From the NCBI RefSeq assembly GCF_031451695.1, contig NZ_JARWAM010000007.1:124001-188000 (forward strand): DNA of 64,000 nt, read 5' to 3'. This DNA is from Franzmannia qiaohouensis (lineage in GTDB: Bacteria > Pseudomonadota > Gammaproteobacteria > Pseudomonadales > Halomonadaceae). A model generated the notes under the pieces. The model was not told the origin of the DNA. It saw only the letters and a program-made list of their open reading frames with translations, and did no database searches. The position numbers were made by a program, and so were the translations under genes. The first letter of the stretch is position 1; every line of letters begins with the position of its first letter. Of the stretch, positions 44,299 to 53,187 are shown piece after piece.

Positions 44299-47200
44299 TC
44301 AGCGGGTCTGCTCGGCGCGGCCCAGGCTGAACTGGTAGACCAGATCGACGGCCTGGGCTGCCCCTGAGACCGCCTGCAGATACAGATTACGCCACAGCGT
44401 GTAGCGTAGCGTCAGCTCGGCGATGGGCGAGAAGATCCCGACCCCGTAGCTGACGCGCAGATCGTCGGTCAGCTGCCCGCTGACCACCACCTGGCTCTCG
44501 TCCCCGGTGCCGGCGGTTTCCAGCGCCAGGTCATCGACGCCAAAGGCCTGGCCGATCTGCCCCACCGCGCCGCCGGTCTGCGACAGCGATAGCCCGATCA
44601 GCGCCGAGGCCAGGGCGCCGTCGGCGTCACCCTCGCCTGGCGCGCGGCCGCGCAGCAGGTAAGAGAGTGCCCGCGCCTCGTCCATCGACGGCTCCGAGAA
44701 CACCTGCAGGTCGGGGGCTTCGGCGGCGCCGGTGACGCGCAGCCCGGCGATCACATCGTCCTCGGTGACATTGGGGTTGCGAATCGCCTCGAAGTCGAGC
44801 AGCGGCTGGTCGGCGGGGCCGCTGAACAGCAGCTGGCCGCGGCGAATCAGCAGGTCCTGACCGAAGGCGCGGAAGCGGCCGTCGACCAGGTTGACCTCGC
44901 CGAACAGCTGCACCGGCCCGGTCTGCTGGCGTACCTGAAGGTTGCCGCGCAGGCCGCTCTCCAAGCCATAGGCCTCGAGCTGCATGTCGGGACCGAGTGC
45001 CAGGTCGATCTGCACGTCGAGTTGAATGCCGGCCTCGGCCAGCGCCTGGGAAGTGGCTTCGTCGGCGCCCTCTTCGGCACGCTCGGCGGCCCGTGCCTCC
45101 TCACGCTGGGCGCGACGCTCATCGCGCTCGCTGATGATGATCTCGTCGCTGCTGGGCGTGACCGCCGAGGCGGGCATCTGGCCGATCTCGAGGCGTGCCC
45201 AGGGTACCTCGACTCGACCGCGAACCTCGAGGCGCTCGGGGTCGGCCTCGATCGACAGGTTGGGGGCGATGCGCAGCCGGCCGACATCGGGCAGCTCGGC
45301 GAGCAGCGGATCGCTGCGGCCGTCCAGGGTAATGGCTGCCTGCCAGGCGTCGGCGCTGGGCCAGCTGGCGCTGCCGTCGATGCTCAATTGGCCCTGCTCC
45401 GCAGCGATCAGACCGCGGATATCGGCGCGATCGCCGGCCAGCAGGATCTCCAGATTGCCGTCGCGCACTTCTACCGGCACGTCGCCGCCGCGCGCCTCCA
45501 GGCCGCTCAAGCGAATATCGCCATCCAGGCTGGGCTCCGCCAGGCTACCGCCGATGGCGACGTCGCCGGTCACCGAGCCCTCGAGGGTCTGCATGTCGGC
45601 GACCAGCGCCTGATAGGGCGCCAGGCGGATATCGTCGAGCACCAGGCGCCCACTGAGCGGCCCCTGGTTGACGGGATCGTCGATATCGATGAGCAGACGG
45701 ATGTCACCGGCGTCGGCCAGCGACACGTCGAGCTGGGCCTCGGCGCGGGCCTGGGTGGCGTCGACCGCCAGCCGCAGCTGTGAGGCCGGCAGCTCCCACG
45801 GCTGGCCGAAGGCGTCCAGGCCACTCAATGCCAGGTTGCTACCCAGCCCCAGGTCGAGCGACCAGCGCGACCCGCCTGCGGCCCACTCGGCGCGTAGCTC
45901 GGCCTGGGTTTCGCCGGCCACCGACCAGCCTTCGGGCATGAACTCTTCGAGCAGCGACATCGGCAGGTCGCGAATCGCCAGCGCCGCACTGCCCCGCTCG
46001 CCGCTGGCGCTCAGGGTGTCGGTGACGCAGAGGCGTCCGCCGCGGTCGTAGATAAGGCAGAATGGCTGCACCTGCACACTGCCGGCGTCAAGGTTGGCGG
46101 CCAGCTCGATGGGCTGGTCGAGACGCACGTCGCCGTGCTCGCTGTCGACCTCGAGCGGCGACAGGCTAGCCCGGTAGCGGTCACGGGCCTGGTTCATGCT
46201 GCCGTCGAGGGCCAGCGCCGCACGTGATAGCGGCATGCCGGGCCCGGCGAGCGCCTCGAGTTCCAGGCGGTGCGCCGAGAGACGACCATCGAGTCCCAGA
46301 CTGATGCTCGAGAAGCGCTGCCCGCTGGCGTTGAGCTGCGCTATCTCGAGAGTCGCGTCCAGGCTTGGATCGTCTAGCCCGCTGACCCGCGCGCTCAGCG
46401 TCAGCTGTTCGAGACGATTGTCGGCGGCGGAGAGCGAGTCGCCGACCAGATCGAGGCGCAGCTGCGGCGCCTCCAGGGTGCCGGCCACGTCGAAGTCGCC
46501 CTGCAGGCTGCCACCCAGCTGCGGCGACAGGGTGGCAAGATCCGGCGCGCGCAGGGTGCCGCTCAGGTCGAGGCGCTCGGCGACCCGGCCCTGGGCGGTC
46601 AGGCGGTTGCTGCCCTGGCGCAGATCCAGCGCAGTGATATCCCACTGCATCTCGCTGTTGCCGCTGAGTTCGGCATCCAGGGCCAGCGGCAACTCCTGCA
46701 GCTCACCGCGGATGCTCAGCGTGGGGACGTCCAGCGACCAGCCCTCGGGCGACTGGGCGAAGCCCAGCGCGGCATTGCCGCTGAGCCGGCCCTGCACGGC
46801 GTCGGTGAAGGCGCCCGGATCGAGGTTGTTGAGCTGCAGCCGGGTGCTGACATCGAGCCCCTCGGACCAGCGCACTTCGCCGTGACTGATCAGCGAGCCG
46901 CCCTGTTGGACGGTGACCGATAGCGGCGTCCAGGCGAATTGCTCGAGATCGCCGTTGCCATTCAAGGCCAGCCGCATGCCGGGCAGTTCGGGTCCCTCGG
47001 CGTTCACCGACAGCGCCGCCTGGTACTCCAGCAGGCTCCCCTCGAGGCGCAGCACCAGGTCGTTGAGTGCATAGGGCGACTCGGCGTCGTCGCCCTGCTG
47101 CTCACGCTGCGCGGAAAGTGGCCACTCGAGGCGTTCGGCGCGGGCGCTGACGCGCATCGGCAGGGTCGGGTCGAGGGCATCGAGCTGCGCCGAAATGGAG

Positions 47201-48288
47201 CTGTTGATCTGGCCGCTGGTGATCAGTTGGGCGTCCAGCGCGGCAAGGCTGCCGCTCAGGGTCAGACCGAACCGCTCGCCGGCCAGTTCGGGCATGATCT
47301 CCGGGAGAAAGAGTTCGCCGTCGAGCTGCGCCTCGAGCGGATAGTCGTCGCGCAGCGTCACGCTCGCTGCGAGTGTCAGGTCGGCATCGGCGGTGGCCAG
47401 TTCAAGGCTCGACAGCTCGACCTGCTGGCCCACCGCGCTGACCGCCAGCGCCAGGCGTTCGACGCGATACTCGACGGGCCCCTGGAGCTCACTGTCGAGG
47501 ATCTCCAGGGATGGCACGCTGACGTTGAGGGGGAGTGATATCTCCGGCAGGGCGATACGCTCGCGCTCCTCCAGCGGCACGCTGGCCAGGCCCTCCAGTT
47601 CGGCGGCGGCCTGCGCCGGCAGCGGCGACTGGGCGGCGATGGCGGCATCGATGGCCGCGGCCTCGATGCGCGGCGTGGCGTCGTCATCGGCCGGCAGTGC
47701 CAGCCTGGCCCCCGGGGTCAGCGGCAGCATCACGCGCAGGCCCGCCAGTTGGGTGGCGTGCAGCTCGAGGTCGCTGCCCTCGGCGGTCGCCCCGCTGGTG
47801 AAGCTGGCCCAGTACAGGCGGGTGCCGTCGGCCAGCCGGATGTCGATATCCTCGAGCGACAGGGCGCGCAGCTCGATCGGGAAAGGCAGGGAGATCGGCG
47901 CGGTATCGTCGGCCGCCTCCGCGGCTGGCGTCTCGTCATCGACCGCCGGGTCACCCGCAGCCAGGCGCACGCTCAGGCCGCGTACCGCGAGCCGATCGAT
48001 GCACAGCCGTCCGCTGAGCAGGCAGTCGTCGGCCCAGGCCAGTTCGAACTCGGCCACGCTTACGCTGGCCGGCCCGGCCTCGAGACGCAAGCCGTCGATG
48101 CGCAGGCGATCGAGCGGTGCCCCCTGCGCCGCCTCGTAGCTGTACCAGCCACGCTGCTGGCCCTGTTCCAGCAGCACGCCGGTGCCCCACGGCGACAGCG
48201 CAAGCCCCAGGGCGAAGATCACCAGTCCTATCAGCCATAGCGGCAGCCAGAGTGCAGCGCGTAGCAGCGCCCAGATCAGTCGAGTAAT
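44299..48288 (-). CDS. tamB: translocation and assembly module inner-membrane subunit TamB, ATT start proposed
   Basis: A very large AsmA-like bridge protein; with TamA it spans the periplasm and takes part in outer-membrane protein and lipid transport. About 1329 residues: an N-terminal anchor (WALLRAALWLPLWLIGLVIF), a long repetitive beta-helical body, and the C-terminal DUF490 region (VDGRFRAFGQDLLIRRGQLLFSG, then VSYGVGIFSPIAELTLRYTL). No ATG, GTG or TTG starts the anchor. ATT at 48288 gives it whole and has GGAG eight bases upstream; GTG at 48222 would remove most of the anchor. It overlaps the end of tamA closely (48291 stop). Confidence 0.93.
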   Translation of the reverse strand: MTRLIWALLRAALWLPLWLIGLVIFALGLALSPWGTGVLLEQGQQRGWYSYEAAQGAPLDRLRIDGLRLEAGPASVSVAEFELAWADDCLLSGRLCIDRLAVRGLSVRLAAGDPAVDDETPAAEAADDTAPISLPFPIELRALSLEDIDIRLADGTRLYWASFTSGATAEGSDLELHATQLAGLRVMLPLTPGARLALPADDDATPRIEAAAIDAAIAAQSPLPAQAAAELEGLASVPLEERERIALPEISLPLNVSVPSLEILDSELQGPVEYRVERLALAVSAVGQQVELSSLELATADADLTLAASVTLRDDYPLEAQLDGELFLPEIMPELAGERFGLTLSGSLAALDAQLITSGQINSSISAQLDALDPTLPMRVSARAERLEWPLSAQREQQGDDAESPYALNDLVLRLEGSLLEYQAALSVNAEGPELPGMRLALNGNGDLEQFAWTPLSVTVQQGGSLISHGEVRWSEGLDVSTRLQLNNLDPGAFTDAVQGRLSGNAALGFAQSPEGWSLDVPTLSIRGELQELPLALDAELSGNSEMQWDITALDLRQGSNRLTAQGRVAERLDLSGTLRAPDLATLSPQLGGSLQGDFDVAGTLEAPQLRLDLVGDSLSAADNRLEQLTLSARVSGLDDPSLDATLEIAQLNASGQRFSSISLGLDGRLSAHRLELEALAGPGMPLSRAALALDGSMNQARDRYRASLSPLEVDSEHGDVRLDQPIELAANLDAGSVQVQPFCLIYDRGGRLCVTDTLSASGERGSAALAIRDLPMSLLEEFMPEGWSVAGETQAELRAEWAAGGSRWSLDLGLGSNLALSGLDAFGQPWELPASQLRLAVDATQARAEAQLDVSLADAGDIRLLIDIDDPVNQGPLSGRLVLDDIRLAPYQALVADMQTLEGSVTGDVAIGGSLAEPSLDGDIRLSGLEARGGDVPVEVRDGNLEILLAGDRADIRGLIAAEQGQLSIDGSASWPSADAWQAAITLDGRSDPLLAELPDVGRLRIAPNLSIEADPERLEVRGRVEVPWARLEIGQMPASAVTPSSDEIIISERDERRAQREEARAAERAEEGADEATSQALAEAGIQLDVQIDLALGPDMQLEAYGLESGLRGNLQVRQQTGPVQLFGEVNLVDGRFRAFGQDLLIRRGQLLFSGPADQPLLDFEAIRNPNVTEDDVIAGLRVTGAAEAPDLQVFSEPSMDEARALSYLLRGRAPGEGDADGALASALIGLSLSQTGGAVGQIGQAFGVDDLALETAGTGDESQVVVSGQLTDDLRVSYGVGIFSPIAELTLRYTLWRNLYLQAVSGAAQAVDLVYQFSLGRAEQTR

Positions 48289-48290
48289 GA

Positions 48291-50165
48291 TTAGAACTCC
48301 GGTCCGATCGCGAAATGAATTCGCCAGTCGTTTTCGTCATCGTCGAAGGGGTGGGCCACATCGAAGCGAATCGGCCCCACCGGGGAGATCCAGCGCACGC
48401 CAAGGCCAGCGCCGGTGTTGAGCTGGTCGGGGCCCCAGTCATCGAAGGCGTCGCCGGTATCGATGAAGGTGGCGCCCCACCAGTCGCCGGTGACCCGGCG
48501 CTGATATTCGAGGCTGGCGGTGAATAGCTGCTGGCCACCCAGCAAGGCGCCCTCCTCGTCTCGCGGCGCAAGGCTTTCGTAGGCGTAGCCGCGCACCGAG
48601 CGATCGCCGCCGGTGAAGAAACGCAGCGAGGGCGGCATGCGTTCGAATTCGCTGGTCTCGACGCTGCCCAGGCCGACTCGGCCGATGAAGCGGTTGTCAC
48701 GACCCAACATGCGGATCCACTGCGAGTCGGCGGTGCTGCGGAAGAACTCGATGTCCGAGCCCCAGGCGGTATTGGAGTATTCGATGGCCACCCGCTGACG
48801 ATCGCCCCAGCTCGGGAAACGCGGGTTACGGGTGCGGGTACGTGACCAGCTGATCCCCGGGTAGAGCAGGAACGTCTGATCCTCATCGACCCCCTGGGTG
48901 AAGTCCTCGAAGGTGCTGCGCAGGTAGGCGCTCTGTACCCAGCCGTTTTCGAACTCCCAGCGCCGCGCCAGCTCGACCGAGGCCTCGAGGCTACGGGTGT
49001 CGTCGCTGTCGCGATGACGAAAGCCGTACTGCAGCCGGTAGCTATCGCGCAGTGGATCCTCCAGCGGAATCGCATACTCGCCGGTAAAGCGCTGCTCCGG
49101 GCCAGACAGGAACAGGTCGTGATTGAGGCTGTGACCGAGGCGGTTGATCCACGGCTGCTGCCAGCCAAACCGCAGTCGCGGGCCGACATCGGTGGCATAG
49201 CCCACGCCGACTTCAAACTGATGGCGATCGGCAGGTACCAGGGTGACGTCGATGGGGACGTCGAGGGACTGTGGGGTAACGCTACGCACTGCGGCAAGCG
49301 TCTGGGCGCTTATCATCGGCCCCTCGACCGGGGTGTCCGCCGGGGGTGACGCCGGCGCGCCTTCGCCCTGCAGGTCGGCCTGCTGCCACCAGCCGGGGCC
49401 TGCCGGGGCGTCCAGCGCCAGGCTCGCATCGCCGCCGACCCGCGGGCGCACGCTGATCGAGCTGAACCAGTTACTCTGGCCAAGTCGCTGGTTGTAGCGT
49501 GCGATGTCGCCGGCCAGGTAGGGATCGCCCGGCTCGAACGGCAGCATGCGACGCAGGCGGTCTTCGTCGATGTGGCTGCCGTGGAAGCGTGGCTCGCCGA
49601 AGCGGTAGCGTGGGCCGCTGTCGAGTGTCAGATAGAGCCGTGCGCTCTGCTCCCACGGGCGGACTTCCATGCGCCGGTCGAGAAAGCGCGAATCGAAGTA
49701 GCCGCGCTCCAGCGACAGCGCCGAGAGGCGGTTGCGCAGACGGTCATAGGGGGCGTGCTCGAGGGGGTCGCCCTCGCTGAGCGGAAAGGCTTCGAGAGCG
49801 TCGACGAACGTCTCGTCGCGTCTCGCCTCGCCGCGCACCTGAAAATTCAGCGACTGAATCACCACCTGAGGCCCCGCCTCGACCATCACGGTGACGCGCT
49901 CTACTGGATCTCCCGCAAACGCCAACTGTAGCTGGGGCTCGTAATAGCCGTAGACCCGCAGCGCCTCCATGCTACGTCGACGCACCACCGACTCGAGCCG
50001 CGACTGGCTGTACTGGGCGGCATCCAACCCACCGAGGTAGATGGCGATATTGTCGGCGGGGCGTCCCGAAATACCTTGTACGTCGGCATCCAGCGCCCAG
50101 GCCGGTGCAATGCTTGCCAGGCAGGCCACCACCGACCCCAGGCGCGCTAATGCGCGAAATTCCAT
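48291..50165 (-). CDS. tamA: translocation and assembly module outer-membrane subunit TamA
   Basis: An Omp85-family outer-membrane protein of 624 residues. It has a signal peptide (ending near ASIAPAWA), three POTRA domains (about 27-100, 101-185, 186-315) and a C-terminal 16-strand barrel ending in IGPEF, with the terminal Phe favoured by the BAM machinery. The lid/loop motif VRGYAYESL is present. A Gly/Pro/Ala-rich insertion of about 45-55 residues (about 242-300, e.g. QGEGAPASPPADTPVEG) interrupts POTRA3, which is compact in E. coli TamA. The start is one base after the stop of the coiled-coil gene. Confidence 0.95.
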   Translation of the reverse strand: MEFRALARLGSVVACLASIAPAWALDADVQGISGRPADNIAIYLGGLDAAQYSQSRLESVVRRRSMEALRVYGYYEPQLQLAFAGDPVERVTVMVEAGPQVVIQSLNFQVRGEARRDETFVDALEAFPLSEGDPLEHAPYDRLRNRLSALSLERGYFDSRFLDRRMEVRPWEQSARLYLTLDSGPRYRFGEPRFHGSHIDEDRLRRMLPFEPGDPYLAGDIARYNQRLGQSNWFSSISVRPRVGGDASLALDAPAGPGWWQQADLQGEGAPASPPADTPVEGPMISAQTLAAVRSVTPQSLDVPIDVTLVPADRHQFEVGVGYATDVGPRLRFGWQQPWINRLGHSLNHDLFLSGPEQRFTGEYAIPLEDPLRDSYRLQYGFRHRDSDDTRSLEASVELARRWEFENGWVQSAYLRSTFEDFTQGVDEDQTFLLYPGISWSRTRTRNPRFPSWGDRQRVAIEYSNTAWGSDIEFFRSTADSQWIRMLGRDNRFIGRVGLGSVETSEFERMPPSLRFFTGGDRSVRGYAYESLAPRDEEGALLGGQQLFTASLEYQRRVTGDWWGATFIDTGDAFDDWGPDQLNTGAGLGVRWISPVGPIRFDVAHPFDDDENDWRIHFAIGPEF

Positions 50166-50166
50166 A

Positions 50167-51060
50167 TCAGTTTCCCAACTGGCTCTGCAGGGCTTCCAGT
50201 TGCGCGCTCGTCGCTAGCTGCGACTGTCTGAGTTCGGTGAGCTCGGCTCGGGTAGAGTCCAGTCGGTCACGTAGTTCGGCAACTTCCTGCTGCTCATCTT
50301 CGCGCACCGCGTCGAGCTGCTCAAGTGCCTCCTGCAACGCATCGAGATCGCTGGTGAGTTGATCGAGACGCTGTGGATCGAGTTCGGGGCGCTCGTCGAG
50401 GCGCGTGGCAAGCGCCTGCTGCTGCGCCTCGAGGTCCTCCAGGCGCGGATCGAGATCACGCCACTGCTCGCCGAGCGAGGCGAGGCGAGGCGTCTGCTCA
50501 TCGCTGCGCGTTTCCAACCGCTCGAGACGCGCGTCAAGGCTCGCCCTGGCCTGCTCGCCGCCCTCCTCCAGGGCGTCCAGCGATTGGCGCACCACACCGA
50601 TCAGGCCGTCGAGGGACTCGACCTCTTCGCTCAACTCCTCGAACTGCGCGGCAAGGCGCTCGACCGCTTCATCCTCGGCGCTGGCAACGCGAATCGACTC
50701 AATCAACTGCTCCTGCTCCTCGAGGCGATCACGCAGCGCCTGCTGGCCATCATTAAGCGACGCCAGGCGCTCGGTGATCGGCTCGAGCTCACTGTCCTGC
50801 TCCTGGTCCAGGCCGTCGAAGCGAGCATGGACGTTGGAGAGCTGGCCTTCGAGTCTATCCAGCTCACGCAGCAGCAGCAGCCGCTCCTGCCAGGCAGCGA
50901 ACGCCAGGCCGGCCAGCGCGCCGATCAGCACCAGGATCATCAGCCACAGCGGCCACAGCCGAGCGCTGCGCGGCTGGCGCAGATGATTGGCGGTCAGACT
51001 AGCGTTGACATCGGGGACTATCGGCGACGAAAGGCGCTGTTCCTCCGGGCGCTCAGCCAT
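50167..51060 (-). CDS. single-pass membrane protein with long periplasmic coiled coil
   Basis: I do not recognise the family. The product has 297 residues: a cytoplasmic N-terminus of about 35 residues, one membrane segment (LWPLWLMILVLIGALAGLAFAAW, about 36-58) and then an almost continuous Leu/Glu/Arg/Asp coiled coil to the end. Positive residues before the helix predict a periplasmic coil of about 35 nm. It resembles spacer or tether proteins in shape only. AAGGAG lies seven bases before the ATG. The stop codon is one base from the tamA start, and tamB and msrA follow, so a role in the TAM envelope machinery is a reasonable guess. Confidence 0.8.
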   Translation of the reverse strand: MAERPEEQRLSSPIVPDVNASLTANHLRQPRSARLWPLWLMILVLIGALAGLAFAAWQERLLLLRELDRLEGQLSNVHARFDGLDQEQDSELEPITERLASLNDGQQALRDRLEEQEQLIESIRVASAEDEAVERLAAQFEELSEEVESLDGLIGVVRQSLDALEEGGEQARASLDARLERLETRSDEQTPRLASLGEQWRDLDPRLEDLEAQQQALATRLDERPELDPQRLDQLTSDLDALQEALEQLDAVREDEQQEVAELRDRLDSTRAELTELRQSQLATSAQLEALQSQLGN

Positions 51061-51243
51061 TGGGTGACTCCTTGCCGTGAGAGCGTCATAAGACGGACGG
51101 GGTAGACTCCCGTCGTGAGCGGCGTCGGCCTGGCCGAGCGACGCCCTCGTCATTGGCGAGCATACCCCAGGCTGCTATGATCTGGCGACACCACTTACGC
51201 ATATATGGTTGCAGCGTAAGGCTTTTTGCAGGAGCAACAGGCA

Positions 51244-51822
51244 ATGGCATTCGAACTACCCGCGCTACCCTACGACAAGAATGCGCTGGAGCCGTACCTC
51301 TCCGCCGAAACCCTGGAATACCACTATGGCAAACATCATCTGGCCTACGTGACGCGCCTCAATGCCCTGGTCGAGGGCACCGATGACGATCAGAAGTCGC
51401 TGGAGGAGATCATCCAGTCGAGCGCCGGCGAGCTGTTCAACCAGGCCGCCCAGGCCTGGAACCACACCTTCTACTGGCACTGCCTGTCACCCAGCGGCGG
51501 TGGCGAGGCGGATGGCCCGGTGGGTGAGGCCATCGTCGCCGAATTCGGCTCCTTCGCAGCGTTCACCCAGGCCTTCGAGACCGCCGCCCTCGAGCATTTT
51601 GGCACTGGCTGGATCTGGCTGGTCAAGCGCGCCGACGGCGGGCTCGAGATCGTGGCGACCCATGATGCCGATACTCCGATTGCCCATCACCAGACCCCGC
51701 TGCTGGCCGTCGACGTCTGGGAGCACGCCTACTACATCGACTACCGCCACGCCCGCGCCAAGTACCTGCAAGGCATCTGGCAGCTGACCAACTGGGATTT
51801 CGTCAACCAGAACTTCAGCTGA
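51244..51822 (+). CDS. sodB: iron superoxide dismutase
   Basis: Removes superoxide in the cytoplasm. The 192-residue protein has metal ligands in EYHYGKHHLAYV, WNHTFYWHCLSP, and VDVWEHAYYIDY. FELPALPYDKNALEPYLSAETLEYHYGKHH and AQAWNHTFYW are typical of Fe-type rather than Mn-type enzymes. The ATG at 51244 follows AGGAG at nine bases; a TTG 18 bases upstream is in frame but overlaps that site. Confidence 0.95.
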   Translation: MAFELPALPYDKNALEPYLSAETLEYHYGKHHLAYVTRLNALVEGTDDDQKSLEEIIQSSAGELFNQAAQAWNHTFYWHCLSPSGGGEADGPVGEAIVAEFGSFAAFTQAFETAALEHFGTGWIWLVKRADGGLEIVATHDADTPIAHHQTPLLAVDVWEHAYYIDYRHARAKYLQGIWQLTNWDFVNQNFS

Positions 51823-51835
51823 GGATGGTTGCGAC

Positions 51836-51868
51836 GCCAGGGCGCCCCGCGAAGCGCAGCGCCCTGGC
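51836..51868. terminator. bidirectional terminator between sodB and the dehydrogenase-like gene
   Basis: GCCAGGGCGC (51836-51845) pairs with GCGCCCTGGC (51859-51868), a perfect 10-bp stem with a 13-base loop between convergent genes. Confidence 0.6.
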
Positions 51869-51876
51869 ACCCAGCC

Positions 51877-53181
51877 TCAGGGATCTGCGCGGCGACCGAT
51901 ACCCCGATACACCAGCCCGCGGGCGGCGACATAGGCGGGGTCGTAGATATTGCGACCATCAAGCACCAGGCGCTCGCTCAGCGCTTCGCCGAGACGCCGC
52001 CAGTCGGGGTTCCAGTAGCACTTCCACTCGGTAACCAGCATCAGCGCGTCGGCGCCCTGGCACGCCTCGTAGGGGTCGGCCTGGCACAGCGTGAGCAGCG
52101 GGTGTTCGCCGACCTCCTTGCGCAGCGCCGGCAGTGCCGCCGGATCGTGCAGGCGCACATGAACGCCCTGAGCCCACAGTGCGCGCAGCAGCGTCAGCAC
52201 CGGTGCATGATCGATACGCGCAGTGCCGGGCTTGAAGGCAGCACCCCATACGGCCACGGTAAGCCCCTCCAGCTGGCCGTGGAAATGCCCCCACAGCTTG
52301 CGGAACAGCGTCTCCTTCTTGTGCTCATTGATATCCAGGACCTGCTCAAGCAGCGCCGACTCGCGGCCACTGGCCGACTGCACGTCGGCCAGGCGCATCA
52401 GGTCGCGTGAAAAGTTGGGACCGCCGAAGCCACAGCCCGGGTAGAGGTACTGGTAGCCGATGCGCGGGTCGGCACCCATCCCCTGGCGCACGTGCTCGAC
52501 GTCGACGCCCAGCGAGTCGGCAAGCCCGGCGACCTCGTTCATGTAACTGATGCGGGTCGCCAGCATGCCGTTGATCGATAGCTTGGTGAGCTCGGCGGCA
52601 CGCCGTGGCATGCGCTGGAAGCTGTCACTGCGGCGGTTGAAGGCGCGCAGCAGTTCGCGCACCTGGGCGGCGGCCTGGTCGTCCTCGCAGCCTAGCAGCC
52701 AACGGCTGGGCCGGGTGAAGGCCTGCCAGGCGCGCCCCTCCTCGAGCATGTCGGGCAGCGCCACGGCAACCTGGCCGGCATGCCCGAGCAGCGCTTCGAG
52801 CTGCTCGGTATCGCCTACTGGAAAGGTCGAGTTGTTGACCACTACCAGCGGCGTGGACTGGAGCCCGGCGATCCGGTCGACGCTGTGGGTGGCGAGCTCT
52901 CGCTGGTCCGGGGCGAGGGCCAACCACAGCACGTCGAGGGGCTCATCGCCAGCCAGTGTCGACAGCGCCGCATCGCTGTCGAGGATCTGCAGAGCTCCAC
53001 CGCGCTGGGCCTCGTGGAGCTGGTGCAGCAGCTCGGGCTCGCGGATCAGCCAGTCGGCCTGCTCGAGCTCACGCCACGGGTGCTGGGCCAGCGTCAGCCA
53101 TGCGACCCGGTGCCCGACGCTGGCCAGCGCCGCGGCGGCGGTAGCCGCCGCCAGCTCACTTCCCTGTATCAGGACTCGCAT
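51877..53181 (-). CDS. UDP-glucose/nucleotide-sugar dehydrogenase family protein, catalytic Cys absent
   Basis: A 434-residue member of the UDP-glucose 6-dehydrogenase family: NNSTFPVGDTEQLE, KLSINGMLATRISYMNEVAGLADSLGVDVEHV, LYPGCGFGGPNFSRDL and GLTVAVWGAAFKPGTARIDHAP are recognisable. Two key features are missing. The opening cofactor loop (normally GxGYVG) reads IQGSELAAATAAAALA. In the GFGG-x-C-F-P-K-D active-site motif the catalytic cysteine is replaced by Asn (GGPNFSRD, codon AAC). The Glu of the usual PEFLREG block also reads PDMLEEG. It is 6 bases downstream of galU, which makes UDP-glucose. It may be inactive, act differently, or bind UDP-sugars without oxidising them. Confidence 0.85.
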   Translation of the reverse strand: MRVLIQGSELAAATAAAALASVGHRVAWLTLAQHPWRELEQADWLIREPELLHQLHEAQRGGALQILDSDAALSTLAGDEPLDVLWLALAPDQRELATHSVDRIAGLQSTPLVVVNNSTFPVGDTEQLEALLGHAGQVAVALPDMLEEGRAWQAFTRPSRWLLGCEDDQAAAQVRELLRAFNRRSDSFQRMPRRAAELTKLSINGMLATRISYMNEVAGLADSLGVDVEHVRQGMGADPRIGYQYLYPGCGFGGPNFSRDLMRLADVQSASGRESALLEQVLDINEHKKETLFRKLWGHFHGQLEGLTVAVWGAAFKPGTARIDHAPVLTLLRALWAQGVHVRLHDPAALPALRKEVGEHPLLTLCQADPYEACQGADALMLVTEWKCYWNPDWRRLGEALSERLVLDGRNIYDPAYVAARGLVYRGIGRRADP

Positions 53182-53187
53182 GGCGCA

